This document shows, piece after piece, positions 1 to 6,646 of a stretch of DNA of 7,072 nucleotides (position 1 is its first letter; each line of letters starts with the position of its first letter). This DNA is from Pseudomonadota bacterium (GTDB lineage Bacteria; Pseudomonadota; Gammaproteobacteria; GRL18). Below the pieces are notes generated by a model. That model did no database searches, had not been told where the DNA came from, and was given only the letters and a program-made list of their open reading frames with translations. Position numbers and translations under genes: made by a program. The stretch spans positions 1-7,072 of the forward strand of contig DAOVUE010000078.1 in the NCBI GenBank assembly GCA_030632745.1, written 5' to 3'.

Positions 1-28
1 GCATTAATCTGCTTTTGCTGGGCGTCTG

Positions 29-1777
29 TTAGATTTTCAGTATTTTTTTCACTGCCTGCTGGCGTGCTTTTTTTGCCTTACTGCGAGCAATGGCTTCCTG
101 AATAAGATCAGGTTTACTTTTAGAGCCCTCAGCCTGGCCAGAGCCATCAGCTTGTGTAGAGCCATCAGCCTGCTTAGAGCCATCGGCCTGTTGTGAGCTG
201 TCAGCTTGCAGAGCAGCCTTGTCAGCGGCTTTCTTTTGCGCCAGTTTTTCTTTGCGCAAACGGGATACTTCTGCTTTCGCCCGTTTTGCTTTTTCTAAAC
301 GCTGTTCACGAAATTCATGGCGTTCACGGGCTAAATTGGCTTTTGCACGCTCTCTCTCATCACCCCAGATTTCTGTTTTGGCATAACGAAAATATTGTAC
401 CAGAGGTATATTGCTCGGGCAGACATAGGAACAGCAGCCGCATTCAATACAATCAAAGATATTATAATCCTGAGCTTTCTCCAGCTCCCGGGCCTTTGCA
501 TACCAGTACATCTGCTGCGGTAGTAAAGACATAGGACAGCTGTCGGCACAAAGGGCACAGCGAATGCAGGGCATGGCCGGTTCTGGTGTGGCCAGTTCGC
601 CTTTTTCACTGGCCAGAATACAATTGCTTGCCTTGGTGACAGGAATATCAATAGAGGGTAGTGAAAAACCCATCATGGGACCGCCGAGGATGATTTTTTC
701 AACCTTATCCTCATTGAGTCCGGCCTGCTGCAGAATATCTCGTATAGGAGTTCCTATTAATACCTCCATATTCTGCGCCACTCTGATGGCTCCACCGGTC
801 ACGGTAACAATTCTTGAGATTAAGGGCTCACCACGATACACAGCCTGGTAGACTGCAGCCGCAGTGGTGATATTATGGCAGATGATGCCAATATCCATGG
901 GCAGCTTCTGACTGGGCACTTCTTTGCCGGTTAACACCTGAATAAGTTGTTTTTCACCACCGGCAGGATAGCGGGTGGGTACCTGAATAATATCTATTTT
1001 TGCGGTAACAGCATTTGCATTGCTATGGGGTGCTGCATAGCCTGTAATGGCTTCAGTTAAAGCCTGGTATGCTTCAGGTTTATTATCTTCTATGCCGATT
1101 AAGCATCTTTCTGCACCCACTGCTTTTTTTATTAATAAAATGCCAAGAATAATTTCTTCCGGACGCTGACGCATTAATACATCATCACAGCTGATGTAAG
1201 GTTCGCATTCAGCTGCGTTAATAATGAGTGTGTCAACCTGTTTTTGTGCAGCAGTTTTTAATTTTGCGGCCGTGGGAAATAGTGCTCCACCCAAACCAAC
1301 AATACCACTCTCAGCAATCTGCTCAATAATTTGTTCTGTTGTTAAGGCTTTAATATCTTGCTGAGCTGAGCATTCAATCCATTGATCATAGCCATCGGTT
1401 TCAATGATAATACAGGCTGCAGTCAAGCCTGAAGGATGTGGAATAAGACGCTCTTCAAGCGCAATAACAGTACCTGAACTGGATGCGTGAACCGGAGCAC
1501 TAACGGTTCCCTGTTCAGCATAAGCTATTGCCTGTCCTTTCAGTACTTTATCCCCTGTCTTAACAACAGCCTCAGCGGCCTGCCCGATATGCTGGCTTAA
1601 AGGGATGGTTAGATATTTGGGAATCTTTGCTGTACTGATGCTTTGATGATTAGAGCGTGCTTTTTGACCGCTTAATCTAAAACCGCCGGGAAATGACCAC
1701 AATTTATATAAGGCGGCTGCTATCTTTCCGGAAACAGTTTTGTTCTCTGTATTAGTTATTTGTGCTGACTGATTCAT
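29..1777 (-). CDS. rnfC: RnfC/RsxC, NADH- and Fe-S-binding subunit of the Rnf electron transport complex
   Basis: This is the 582-residue peripheral subunit of the Rnf (Rsx) complex. In the family it binds NADH and flavin and passes electrons through two [4Fe-4S] clusters to the membrane subunits. The N-terminal family signature FPGGFRL lies near residue 29. The glycine-rich nucleotide/FMN motif [12 protein letters not shown] is at 161-172, AECEPYIS at 189-196, and the [10 protein letters not shown] motif near 270. Two ferredoxin motifs follow: C404-C407-C410-C414 and C443-C446-C449-C453, the second ending in [12 protein letters not shown]. From about 470 the protein is a charged Lys/Glu/Arg/Ala-rich helical tail. 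It contains five tandem six-residue QADGSx repeats (about 525-552) and an [14 protein letters not shown] segment typical of the variable RnfC tail. The ATG overlaps the rnfB stop in a 4-bp ATGA junction, suggesting translational coupling. The stop follows two A7 runs, and a neighbouring frame stays open to the window edge, so the annotated C-terminus may be a frameshift product (see findings). Identity is secure; the exact 3' end is not. Confidence 0.95.
   Translation of the reverse strand: MNQSAQITNTENKTVSGKIAAALYKLWSFPGGFRLSGQKARSNHQSISTAKIPKYLTIPLSQHIGQAAEAVVKTGDKVLKGQAIAYAEQGTVSAPVHASSSGTVIALEERLIPHPSGLTAACIIIETDGYDQWIECSAQQDIKALTTEQIIEQIAESGIVGLGGALFPTAAKLKTAAQKQVDTLIINAAECEPYISCDDVLMRQRPEEIILGILLIKKAVGAERCLIGIEDNKPEAYQALTEAITGYAAPHSNANAVTAKIDIIQVPTRYPAGGEKQLIQVLTGKEVPSQKLPMDIGIICHNITTAAAVYQAVYRGEPLISRIVTVTGGAIRVAQNMEVLIGTPIRDILQQAGLNEDKVEKIILGGPMMGFSLPSIDIPVTKASNCILASEKGELATPEPAMPCIRCALCADSCPMSLLPQQMYWYAKARELEKAQDYNIFDCIECGCCSYVCPSNIPLVQYFRYAKTEIWGDERERAKANLARERHEFREQRLEKAKRAKAEVSRLRKEKLAQKKAADKAALQADSSQQADGSKQADGSTQADGSGQAEGSKSKPDLIQEAIARSKAKKARQQAVKKILKI
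123..212 (-). repeat. 18-bp tandem repeat (5 units) inside rnfC
   Basis: Five consecutive 18-bp units at 123-140, 141-158, 159-176, 177-194 and 195-212 share the plus-strand pattern GAGCCATCAGCCTG plus four variable bases. They are in frame with rnfC and encode the hexapeptides [24 protein letters not shown] and QAEGSK. The two outer units are the most diverged and the central three are near identical, as expected of a minisatellite that expands and contracts in a tolerant linker. Copy-number changes of 18 bp keep the frame. Confidence 0.9.
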
Positions 1778-2379
1778 GAGAGTCTGCTCTCTGCCAATAC
1801 ATGCTGGATTGTTGTATAAATAGTTTCAGAATTTTTGTTATTGGCATTGTATTGCGGCTGCGGCCAGCGCCAGCTTTTAATACTTTGTTTGACAGGAACC
1901 ATTTCAATACAATCAACAGGGCAGGGTGCCAGACATAATTCACATCCGGTACATTCGCTTTCAATCACTGTATGCATCTGCTTGGCTGCTCCGACAATAG
2001 CATCTACAGGACAGGCCTGAATGCAAAGTGTACAGCCTATGCAGATGTCTTCAATAATGATGGCTACTATAGGGCCCTGCTCGGCTTCATCAATGTCATC
2101 CAGAGGCAATACTTCAACATCCAGCAGGTCAGCAAGAGCCTGGACTGTATTCTCCCCTCCGGGAGGACAGAGATTAATGGGAGCCTCTCCGGCGGCAATA
2201 GCTTCTGCATAAGGATGACAACCGGCAAAGGAACATTGTCCGCATTGAGTCTGCGGCAGTAAACTATCGATTTTATCAACTACAGGACTGGATTCCACCT
2301 TAAAGAAAATGGCAGAAAAACCCAGTACCAGGCCAAACAAAGAAGCTAAAGCAATTAAAGCCAAAATGCCAGACAGCAT
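1774..2379 (-). CDS. rnfB: RnfB/RsxB, membrane-anchored multi-[4Fe-4S] subunit of the Rnf complex
   Basis: This 201-residue electron-transfer subunit of Rnf is thought to accept electrons from, or donate them to, ferredoxin. Residues 1-26 form one hydrophobic N-terminal membrane anchor. The Fe-S domain follows, with C46-GQ-C49, C54 (in [11 protein letters not shown]) and C71 (NLCPPGG) as ligands of one [4Fe-4S] cluster. Two ferredoxin-type motifs come next: C113-C116-C119-C123 ([12 protein letters not shown]) and C143-C146-C149-C153 ([16 protein letters not shown]). The C-terminus ends shortly after the second ferredoxin module, close to the compact proteobacterial form and without the extra modules of some anaerobe homologues. 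The ATG lies 1 bp after the rnfA stop. An AAGGGG sequence about 10 bases upstream, inside the end of rnfA, is a plausible ribosome binding site. The stop overlaps the rnfC ATG. All expected cysteines are present, so the protein should be functional. Confidence 0.96.
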   Translation of the reverse strand: MLSGILALIALASLFGLVLGFSAIFFKVESSPVVDKIDSLLPQTQCGQCSFAGCHPYAEAIAAGEAPINLCPPGGENTVQALADLLDVEVLPLDDIDEAEQGPIVAIIIEDICIGCTLCIQACPVDAIVGAAKQMHTVIESECTGCELCLAPCPVDCIEMVPVKQSIKSWRWPQPQYNANNKNSETIYTTIQHVLAESRLS

Positions 2380-2380
2380 G

Positions 2381-2968
2381 TTAATTAAGCCCCTTGTCTA
2401 AGCCGGAAAAACCTAAAAATGCAATAGACATAATACCAGCAGTAATTAAAGCAATGGGGGCTCCCTGGAATATTTCAGGTACATCCGCTGCGGCCAGTCG
2501 TTCTCGTATGGAAGCAAATAGAATCATCACCATAGAAAACCCCACGGCGGCACCAAAGCCGAATATTATGGACTCAAAAAAACCATAGCCTGTTTGAATA
2601 TTAAGCAGAGCCACACCCAATACGGCGCAATTGGTGGTTATAAGAGGTAAGAACATACCTAACACCTGATACAGCATCGGGCTGGTTTTGTGTACAATCA
2701 TTTCAGTGAGATTAACAACGGCAGCAATAACCAGAATAAACGTAATGGTTCTCATATATTCAATTTCTAACGGCAGGAGTATGTACTGATTGACCAGATA
2801 GCTGGATGCAGAAGAAATGGTCAGCACAAAAGTGGTGGCTAAGGCCATACCTGTGGCTACTTCCAGTTTTCTTGATGAGCCCATAAAGGGGCATAGGCCA
2901 AGAAACTTAACCAGAACAAAGTTATTCACTAATATAGTGGACACTAATAATAAAAAATATTCACTCAT
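2381..2968 (-). CDS. rnfA: RnfA/RsxA, integral membrane subunit of the Rnf complex
   Basis: This 195-residue, six-helix membrane protein is one of the paired RnfA/RnfE subunits (homologues of NqrE/NqrD) that form the transmembrane electron path. The diagnostic [16 protein letters not shown] segment spans about residues 15-30 and [13 protein letters not shown] about 111-123. C26 and C114 match the two conserved half-membrane cysteines which, in Rnf/Nqr structures, help hold a [2Fe-2S] cluster at the RnfA/RnfE interface. [30 protein letters not shown] (about 152-181) is the conserved C-terminal block. Length is within one or two residues of the family norm. The start is fixed by the family N-terminus (M-S/T-E-Y-L-L-L). 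Unusually, the bases just upstream (GACTAACGACTGTTCTT before the ATG) contain no Shine-Dalgarno-like purine run and consist mostly of heptamer repeat. rnfA heads the rnfABC group and lies 117 bp downstream of metG on the same strand. Confidence 0.96.
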   Translation of the reverse strand: MSEYFLLLVSTILVNNFVLVKFLGLCPFMGSSRKLEVATGMALATTFVLTISSASSYLVNQYILLPLEIEYMRTITFILVIAAVVNLTEMIVHKTSPMLYQVLGMFLPLITTNCAVLGVALLNIQTGYGFFESIIFGFGAAVGFSMVMILFASIRERLAAADVPEIFQGAPIALITAGIMSIAFLGFSGLDKGLN

Positions 2969-2974
2969 AAGAAC

Positions 2975-3006
2975 AGTCGTTAGTCGTTAGTCGTTAGTCG
3001 TCAGTC
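2975..3006 (+). repeat. Heptamer tandem array A (AGTCGTT), rnfA leader
   Basis: Heptamers AGTCGTT at 2975-2981, 2982-2988 and 2989-2995 are identical. A fourth at 2996-3002 reads AGTCGTC, and a partial AGTC closes the array at 3003-3006. Three degenerate units in the same orientation follow at 3021-3041 (AATCGTC, AGTCTTT, AGTCTCT). On the rnfA-coding strand the array reads GACTAAC repeated and ends 6 bases before the rnfA ATG, where a ribosome binding site would be expected. The array is non-coding, since the flanking genes end outside it. Confidence 0.9.
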
Positions 3007-3048
3007 ACAAAAAAGCCATAAATCGTCAGTCTTTAGTCTCTTATTTTT

Positions 3049-3083
3049 GACTTGCGACTTACAACTTGCGACTTGTAACTTCT
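3049..3083 (+). repeat. Heptamer tandem array B (GACTTGC), opposite orientation to array A
   Basis: Five consecutive heptamers occupy 3049-3055 GACTTGC, 3056-3062 GACTTAC, 3063-3069 AACTTGC, 3070-3076 GACTTGT and 3077-3083 AACTTCT. The array starts 2 bp past the metG stop codon. Its GACTtgC core resembles the reverse complement of array A (GACTAAC), so the arrays are imperfect inverted copies. On the minus-strand transcript, array B (AGTCGCA units) could pair with array A (CGACTAA units) through the AGTC/GACT and CG steps, with two-base mismatches each turn. Confidence 0.85.
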
Positions 3084-3085
3084 TG

Positions 3086-5152
3086 TTATTTAACCTTCAT
3101 GCCGGGTTGAGCACCGTCATCCGGATTAAGGATCCATAAGTCTTCTCCACCCGGACCCGCTGCTAATACCATACCTTCAGAAACACCAAAACGCATTTTT
3201 CTCGGGGCCAGGTTGGCCACCATTACAGTGAGCTTTCCTTCAAGATCTTCAGGCTTATAGGCTGATTTTATTCCCGCAAACACATTTCGGGTTTCACCGC
3301 CGAGATCTAAGGTGAGTTGTAAAAGTTTATCCGCTTTTTCAACATGCTCGGCTTTGATTATTTTTGCAATGCGTAAATCAATCTTAGCAAAATCATCAAA
3401 GTTAATCATCTCACTGATGGGATCGGTCTGTAAGGGTGAGGTTGAAGGCTCCTTACTGGTTGAAGACTCCTTATCTTCAATGAGTTTCAACTCTTCCTTA
3501 GACGCTTCAATAACAGCCTGTACTTTGTCTTCTTCAACACGCATCATCAGAGGTTTAAATTTGTTGATCTTATGGCCTGTTAAGGGGGTTTTAATATCAT
3601 CCCATGATACATTTTTCATATTCAAAAAATCACAGCTTTTTTCGGCCATAACGGGTAATACCGGGCTGAGATATAAGATCAGTACACGGAATAAATTTAA
3701 ACCCATGCTGCAGACATCATGAACTTCCTGCTCCCGTCCTTCTTCTTTAATCATCTGCCAGGGTTTTTTCTCATCTATGTATTGATTAGCCAGGTCGGCT
3801 AAAGCCATAATTTCTCTTACGGCCTTGCTGAATTCACGTTTTTCATAATGTTCGCTGATGGGATCGGCTGCCTGAACAAATTGATTAAATAGTTCTGCTT
3901 CACTGAGATTATCGGACAGCGTAGAGTTAAATTTCTTTTTAATAAAACCGGCACAACGACTGGCAATATTAACCACTTTTCCCACCAGGTCAGAATTAAC
4001 CCGAAGACGGAAATCCTCCAGGTTTAAATCCAGATCGGTGACGCCGCTGCCCAGTTTTGCAGCATAATAATAACGCAGGTATTCAGGATTTAATTCATCT
4101 AAGTATGTGCGGGCTTTAATAAAAGTACCGCGCGATTTAGACATTTTTTGTCCGTCAACGGTTAAAAAGCCATGGGAAAAAATAGCGGTAGGGGTTCTAA
4201 AACCGGCACCATGCAGTATGGCCGGCCAGAATAGACCATGGAAATAAATAATGTCTTTACCAATAAAATGATACAGTTCAGTCTGGCTGTCAGATTCCCA
4301 AAAGGCATCGAAATCAATGCCCTGTTTGTCGCATAGATTTTTGAAGCTGGCAATATAGCCGATAGGGGCATCCAGCCAGACATAAAAGAATTTTCCCCTG
4401 GAATTGGGAATTTCAAAACCAAAATAGGGGGCATCACGGGAAATATCCCATTCCTGTAAGCCGGATTCAAACCATTCCTGAAGCTTGTTGCTGACTTCAT
4501 CCTGTAAATGTCCGGACGCTGTCCATTGTTTGAGCATGGATTCAAAATCCGGCAGTTTAAAGAAATAATGTTCGGAATCTTTCTCTATGGGCTTGGCACC
4601 GGAAACTGCAGAGACTGCATTTTTTAATTCAGTCGGGCTATAGGTTGCACCACAGGCTTCACAATTATCACCATACTGATCCGCAGCTCCACATTTAGGA
4701 CATTCTCCCTTAATAAACCGATCCGGTAGAAACATTTCTTTTTCCGGATCATAAGCCTGAGAAATAACACGTTTGCTGATATGTCCGGCATCGTTCAGGC
4801 GGTTGTAGATGGTTTCTGCAAAAAAACGATTTTCATTACTATGAGTGCTGTAATAATTATCAAACTTGACTGAAAAATCTTTAAAATCAGCCTGATGTTC
4901 TATACTGGTGTCGTGAATAAGCTGTTCAGGACTAATACCTTCGGCCTGGGCACGCAGCATGATGGGCGTACCATGGGCATCATCTGCACACACATAGTAA
5001 CACTCGTTACCTTGCATTTTTTGAAAACGTACCCATATATCTGTCTGGATATATTCAACAAGATGCCCTAGGTGTATCGATCCATTGGCATAGGGTAATG
5101 CACTGGTCACCAGAATTTTTCTCTTATTGTTTGAGCCGACTTGTGTTGCCAT
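3086..5152 (-). CDS. metG: Methionyl-tRNA synthetase (class Ia, with C-terminal tRNA-binding domain)
   Basis: This 688-residue cytoplasmic enzyme charges tRNA-Met and initiator tRNA with methionine using ATP. The class I HIGH motif appears as HLGH at residues 27-30, after the [16 protein letters not shown] opening. The KMSKS signature is intact at 336-340 ([11 protein letters not shown]). The connective domain carries a zinc knuckle with C151-PK-C154 and C164-EA-C167. [15 protein letters not shown] (about 256-270) belongs to the catalytic core, and an alpha-helical anticodon-binding domain covers about 380-545. Residues 580-688 are an EMAP/Trbp111-type tRNA-binding OB fold ([26 protein letters not shown]), which supports dimerisation. 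The linker at about 555-580 holds a short duplicated [12 protein letters not shown] repeat. The length is close to the roughly 677 residues of the E. coli enzyme, so the protein is complete. The chosen ATG has an AAGGG about 11 bases upstream. The gene is divergent from mrp and reads toward rnfA with no clear terminator between them. Confidence 0.98.
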   Translation of the reverse strand: MATQVGSNNKRKILVTSALPYANGSIHLGHLVEYIQTDIWVRFQKMQGNECYYVCADDAHGTPIMLRAQAEGISPEQLIHDTSIEHQADFKDFSVKFDNYYSTHSNENRFFAETIYNRLNDAGHISKRVISQAYDPEKEMFLPDRFIKGECPKCGAADQYGDNCEACGATYSPTELKNAVSAVSGAKPIEKDSEHYFFKLPDFESMLKQWTASGHLQDEVSNKLQEWFESGLQEWDISRDAPYFGFEIPNSRGKFFYVWLDAPIGYIASFKNLCDKQGIDFDAFWESDSQTELYHFIGKDIIYFHGLFWPAILHGAGFRTPTAIFSHGFLTVDGQKMSKSRGTFIKARTYLDELNPEYLRYYYAAKLGSGVTDLDLNLEDFRLRVNSDLVGKVVNIASRCAGFIKKKFNSTLSDNLSEAELFNQFVQAADPISEHYEKREFSKAVREIMALADLANQYIDEKKPWQMIKEEGREQEVHDVCSMGLNLFRVLILYLSPVLPVMAEKSCDFLNMKNVSWDDIKTPLTGHKINKFKPLMMRVEEDKVQAVIEASKEELKLIEDKESSTSKEPSTSPLQTDPISEMINFDDFAKIDLRIAKIIKAEHVEKADKLLQLTLDLGGETRNVFAGIKSAYKPEDLEGKLTVMVANLAPRKMRFGVSEGMVLAAGPGGEDLWILNPDDGAQPGMKVK
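3440..3475 (-). repeat. 18-bp tandem duplication in the MetG linker
   Basis: Two adjacent 18-bp units, 3440-3457 and 3458-3475, differ at three positions. They encode KEPSTS and KESSTS (about residues 561-572) in the linker between the anticodon-binding domain and the C-terminal tRNA-binding domain. The duplication is in frame and falls where length variation is tolerated. The unit length matches the repeat in rnfC but the sequence does not. Confidence 0.75.
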
Positions 5153-5188
5153 TGCTTGAATTACCCTTAAATTATTGTAAGTTATCTG

Positions 5189-5205
5189 CAGGCATATTCT
5201 GCCTG
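5189..5205 (-). promoter_or_regulatory. Hairpin/palindrome in the metG 5' leader
   Basis: CAGGCA (5189-5194) and TGCCTG (5200-5205) form a perfect six-base inverted repeat around a five-base loop. ATC/GAT at 5184-5186 and 5207-5209 can extend the stem after a small internal loop. It lies 37 bases upstream of the metG ATG, between the proposed promoter and the ribosome binding site. It could be an RNA hairpin in the leader or an operator-like dyad. No T-tract follows, so it is not a classical terminator, and I do not recognise a known regulator site. Confidence 0.45.
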
Positions 5206-5227
5206 TGATTATGTTGGACTTTATATT

Positions 5228-5257
5228 GTTATATTATGGTTATATATTGTAGTTAAA
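5228..5257 (-). promoter_or_regulatory. Possible sigma-70 promoter for metG
   Basis: On the minus strand, TTTAAC (5257-5252) and TATAAC (5233-5228) are separated by 18 bp in a very AT-rich stretch (5220-5260). This would place the transcript start near 5221 and give metG a leader of about 70 bases. The -35 match is weak and several overlapping TATA-like boxes are possible, so the exact element is uncertain. A promoter somewhere in this gap is likely because metG and mrp diverge here. Confidence 0.35.
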
Positions 5258-5310
5258 GATGTAGACGACGTATCTTAACAATTTTAACGTTGAACTAAAA
5301 GTAATAGTAT

Positions 5311-5338
5311 TTGAGTATTGTAACAAATTCTGTATAAT
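5311..5338 (+). promoter_or_regulatory. Sigma-70 promoter for mrp
   Basis: TTGAGT (5311-5316) and a consensus TATAAT (5333-5338) are separated by 16 bp. This is the best promoter match in the window. Transcription should begin near 5345, leaving a leader of about 105 bases before the mrp ATG. The metG promoter must lie to the left on the other strand, so the two promoters are back to back. Confidence 0.7.
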
Positions 5339-5375
5339 ACCTCACTTATTTAGTCAAGAATTAACCAACCGTTTT

Positions 5376-5413
5376 TTTCAGTAAGATTGTCTCAGAAAGA
5401 TTGTCAACTGAAA
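5376..5413 (+). promoter_or_regulatory. Leader hairpin with direct repeats upstream of mrp
   Basis: TTTCAGT (5376-5382) and ACTGAAA (5407-5413) form a perfect seven-base inverted repeat. They enclose a 24-base loop that contains AAGATTGTC twice (5383-5391 and 5397-5405, period 14). The element lies within the predicted mrp leader, about 40 bases before the start codon. It could be an RNA structure or a paired protein-binding site. I do not recognise it as a known riboswitch or Fe-S regulator (IscR) site. Confidence 0.35.
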
Positions 5414-5451
5414 TCATTAAGGCGGGAATTATATAGCTGGAGTTTTTAAGC

Positions 5452-6543
5452 ATGGCAACTACTACTGTAGAACAAGTTGAAGAAAAATTAAAAGAATTTA
5501 TTGATCCGTATATGGAGTCTGACTTAGCTTCAGCTCATTGTCTGAAAGGCACACAGGTTGAAGGTTCAAAAGCCATTGTTGATATTGAATTGGGTTTTCC
5601 CCATAAAGGTTATCAACAGGAATTAACTGATAAGCTCAGTGCTTTGTTAACAGAACTGGATGGTATTGATGATGTACAGATCAATGTCACCAGTAAAATT
5701 GTAGTTCATGCGGTACAGAAGGGTGTTCAGCCTATTCCAGGTGTAAAAAACATTGTTGCTGTTGCGTCAGGCAAGGGTGGTGTTGGTAAATCAACCACTA
5801 CCGTAAACCTGGCTCTGGCTTTAGCTGCGGATGGTGCTCGAGTGGCAGTTTTAGATGCAGATATTTATGGTCCCAGTATGCCGAGAATGTTAGGTATTTC
5901 CGGAAAGCCCGAATCTGCAGATGGAAAATCATTGGAGCCTATGCTGAATTATGGTATTCAAACCATGTCCATCGGTTTTCTGATCGATGATGATACTCCA
6001 ATGATCTGGCGTGGTCCTATGGTCACTCAGGCTTTAGAACAATTATTTAAAGATACCCGCTGGAAAGATGTGGATTATCTGGTGGTTGATTTACCCCCAG
6101 GTACCGGTGATGTGCAGTTAACCCTGGCACAAAAAATTCCGGTCAGTGGTGCAGTGATTGTAACTACTCCTCAGGATATCGCCTTATTAGATGCTCGTAA
6201 AGGTCTGAAAATGTTTGAAAAAGTGAACGTGCCTGTACTAGGTGTTGTGGAGAATATGTCGACTCATATCTGCAGTAAATGCGGTCATGAGGAACGTATC
6301 TTTGGTGAAGGTGGCGGTCAACGTATGTCTGACGAAGAAAATGTTGCTTTATTAGGTGCATTACCGCTTGATATCAGTATTCGTCAATTAGCCGATGATG
6401 GAAAGCCCACAGTTTTTGCGGAGCCGGAATCCCGTATTACTGAGTTATATGTGGATATTGCCCGTAAAGTTGCTGCTAAATTAGCACTTAAAGCCCGCGA
6501 CTATACCAATAAGTTCCCTAAGATTGTTATTAAAAACGATTAA
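5452..6543 (+). CDS. mrp: Mrp/ApbC family P-loop ATPase, iron-sulfur cluster carrier
   Basis: This 363-residue cytoplasmic ATPase belongs to the Mrp/ApbC/NBP35 family, which binds a labile [4Fe-4S] cluster and delivers it to apo-proteins. Residues 5-90 form the MIP18/DUF59-like domain common in bacterial Mrp proteins. The deviant Walker A motif GKGGVGKST is at 107-115 with both signature lysines. DADIYGPSMP follows at 135-144, and the switch/Walker B region DLPPGTGDVQLT is at 213-224. The cluster-binding C274-SK-C277 pair sits in the conserved ENMSTHICSKCGHEERIFGEGGG block. Length and motif order match the E. coli protein of about 370 residues, so the gene is complete. GGAG at 5439-5442, nine bases before the ATG, is a good ribosome binding site and supports this start. 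The gene has its own promoter, diverges from metG and ends before a strong terminator, so it is probably monocistronic. Its likely clients could include the Fe-S subunits encoded nearby by rnfB and rnfC; that is inference from proximity. Confidence 0.96.
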   Translation: MATTTVEQVEEKLKEFIDPYMESDLASAHCLKGTQVEGSKAIVDIELGFPHKGYQQELTDKLSALLTELDGIDDVQINVTSKIVVHAVQKGVQPIPGVKNIVAVASGKGGVGKSTTTVNLALALAADGARVAVLDADIYGPSMPRMLGISGKPESADGKSLEPMLNYGIQTMSIGFLIDDDTPMIWRGPMVTQALEQLFKDTRWKDVDYLVVDLPPGTGDVQLTLAQKIPVSGAVIVTTPQDIALLDARKGLKMFEKVNVPVLGVVENMSTHICSKCGHEERIFGEGGGQRMSDEENVALLGALPLDISIRQLADDGKPTVFAEPESRITELYVDIARKVAAKLALKARDYTNKFPKIVIKND

Positions 6544-6594
6544 GCTTTTATCTATAACTCTTAGCTCTGAGAATAAAGCCATTGTTTTAAAATT

Positions 6595-6629
6595 AAAGCC
6601 TGAATACAGTGATGTATTTGGGCTTTTTT
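6595..6629 (+). terminator. Rho-independent terminator after mrp, probably bidirectional
   Basis: AAAGCCTGAATAC (6595-6607) pairs over all 13 bases, with two G-U wobbles, with GTATTTGGGCTTT (6614-6626) across the six-base loop AGTGAT. A run of six T (6624-6629) ends the structure. On the opposite strand the hairpin is followed by TTTAATTTTAAAA, so it can also stop the convergent gene that ends at 6647. It lies 51 bp after the mrp stop. Confidence 0.88.
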
Positions 6630-6646
6630 ATACCTTCTAAATAGGA

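Noticed and set aside
1..28. rnfD start at the ATG on the minus strand (positions 4-2)
   Set aside because: Only one codon is visible, there is no clear ribosome binding site, and the -1 frame of rnfC may run through here. rnfD is expected just outside the window but cannot be called.
416..452. Extra cysteine (C448, CGCC) in the second RnfC ferredoxin motif as an altered cluster site
   Set aside because: All four standard ligands are present, and [14 protein letters not shown] sequences are, as far as I recall, common in RnfC.
193..534. Plus-strand open frame of 113 codons opposite rnfC, and similar frames elsewhere opposite rnfC, rnfB and metG
   Set aside because: They lie wholly within strongly supported genes on the other strand, show no recognisable domain and have no ribosome binding site.
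3008..3020. Intrinsic terminator between metG and rnfA from the GGCTTTTTT run on the minus strand
   Set aside because: The T6 run is there, but no compact GC-rich stem immediately precedes it.
2975..3083. CRISPR-like repeat array
   Set aside because: Units are 7 bp with no spacers and no cas genes nearby, so these are simple tandem heptamers.
5255..5276. AAGAT/ATCTT inverted repeat in the metG-mrp gap as an operator
   Set aside because: Only five bases pair around an 11-base centre in AT-rich DNA, which is easily expected by chance.
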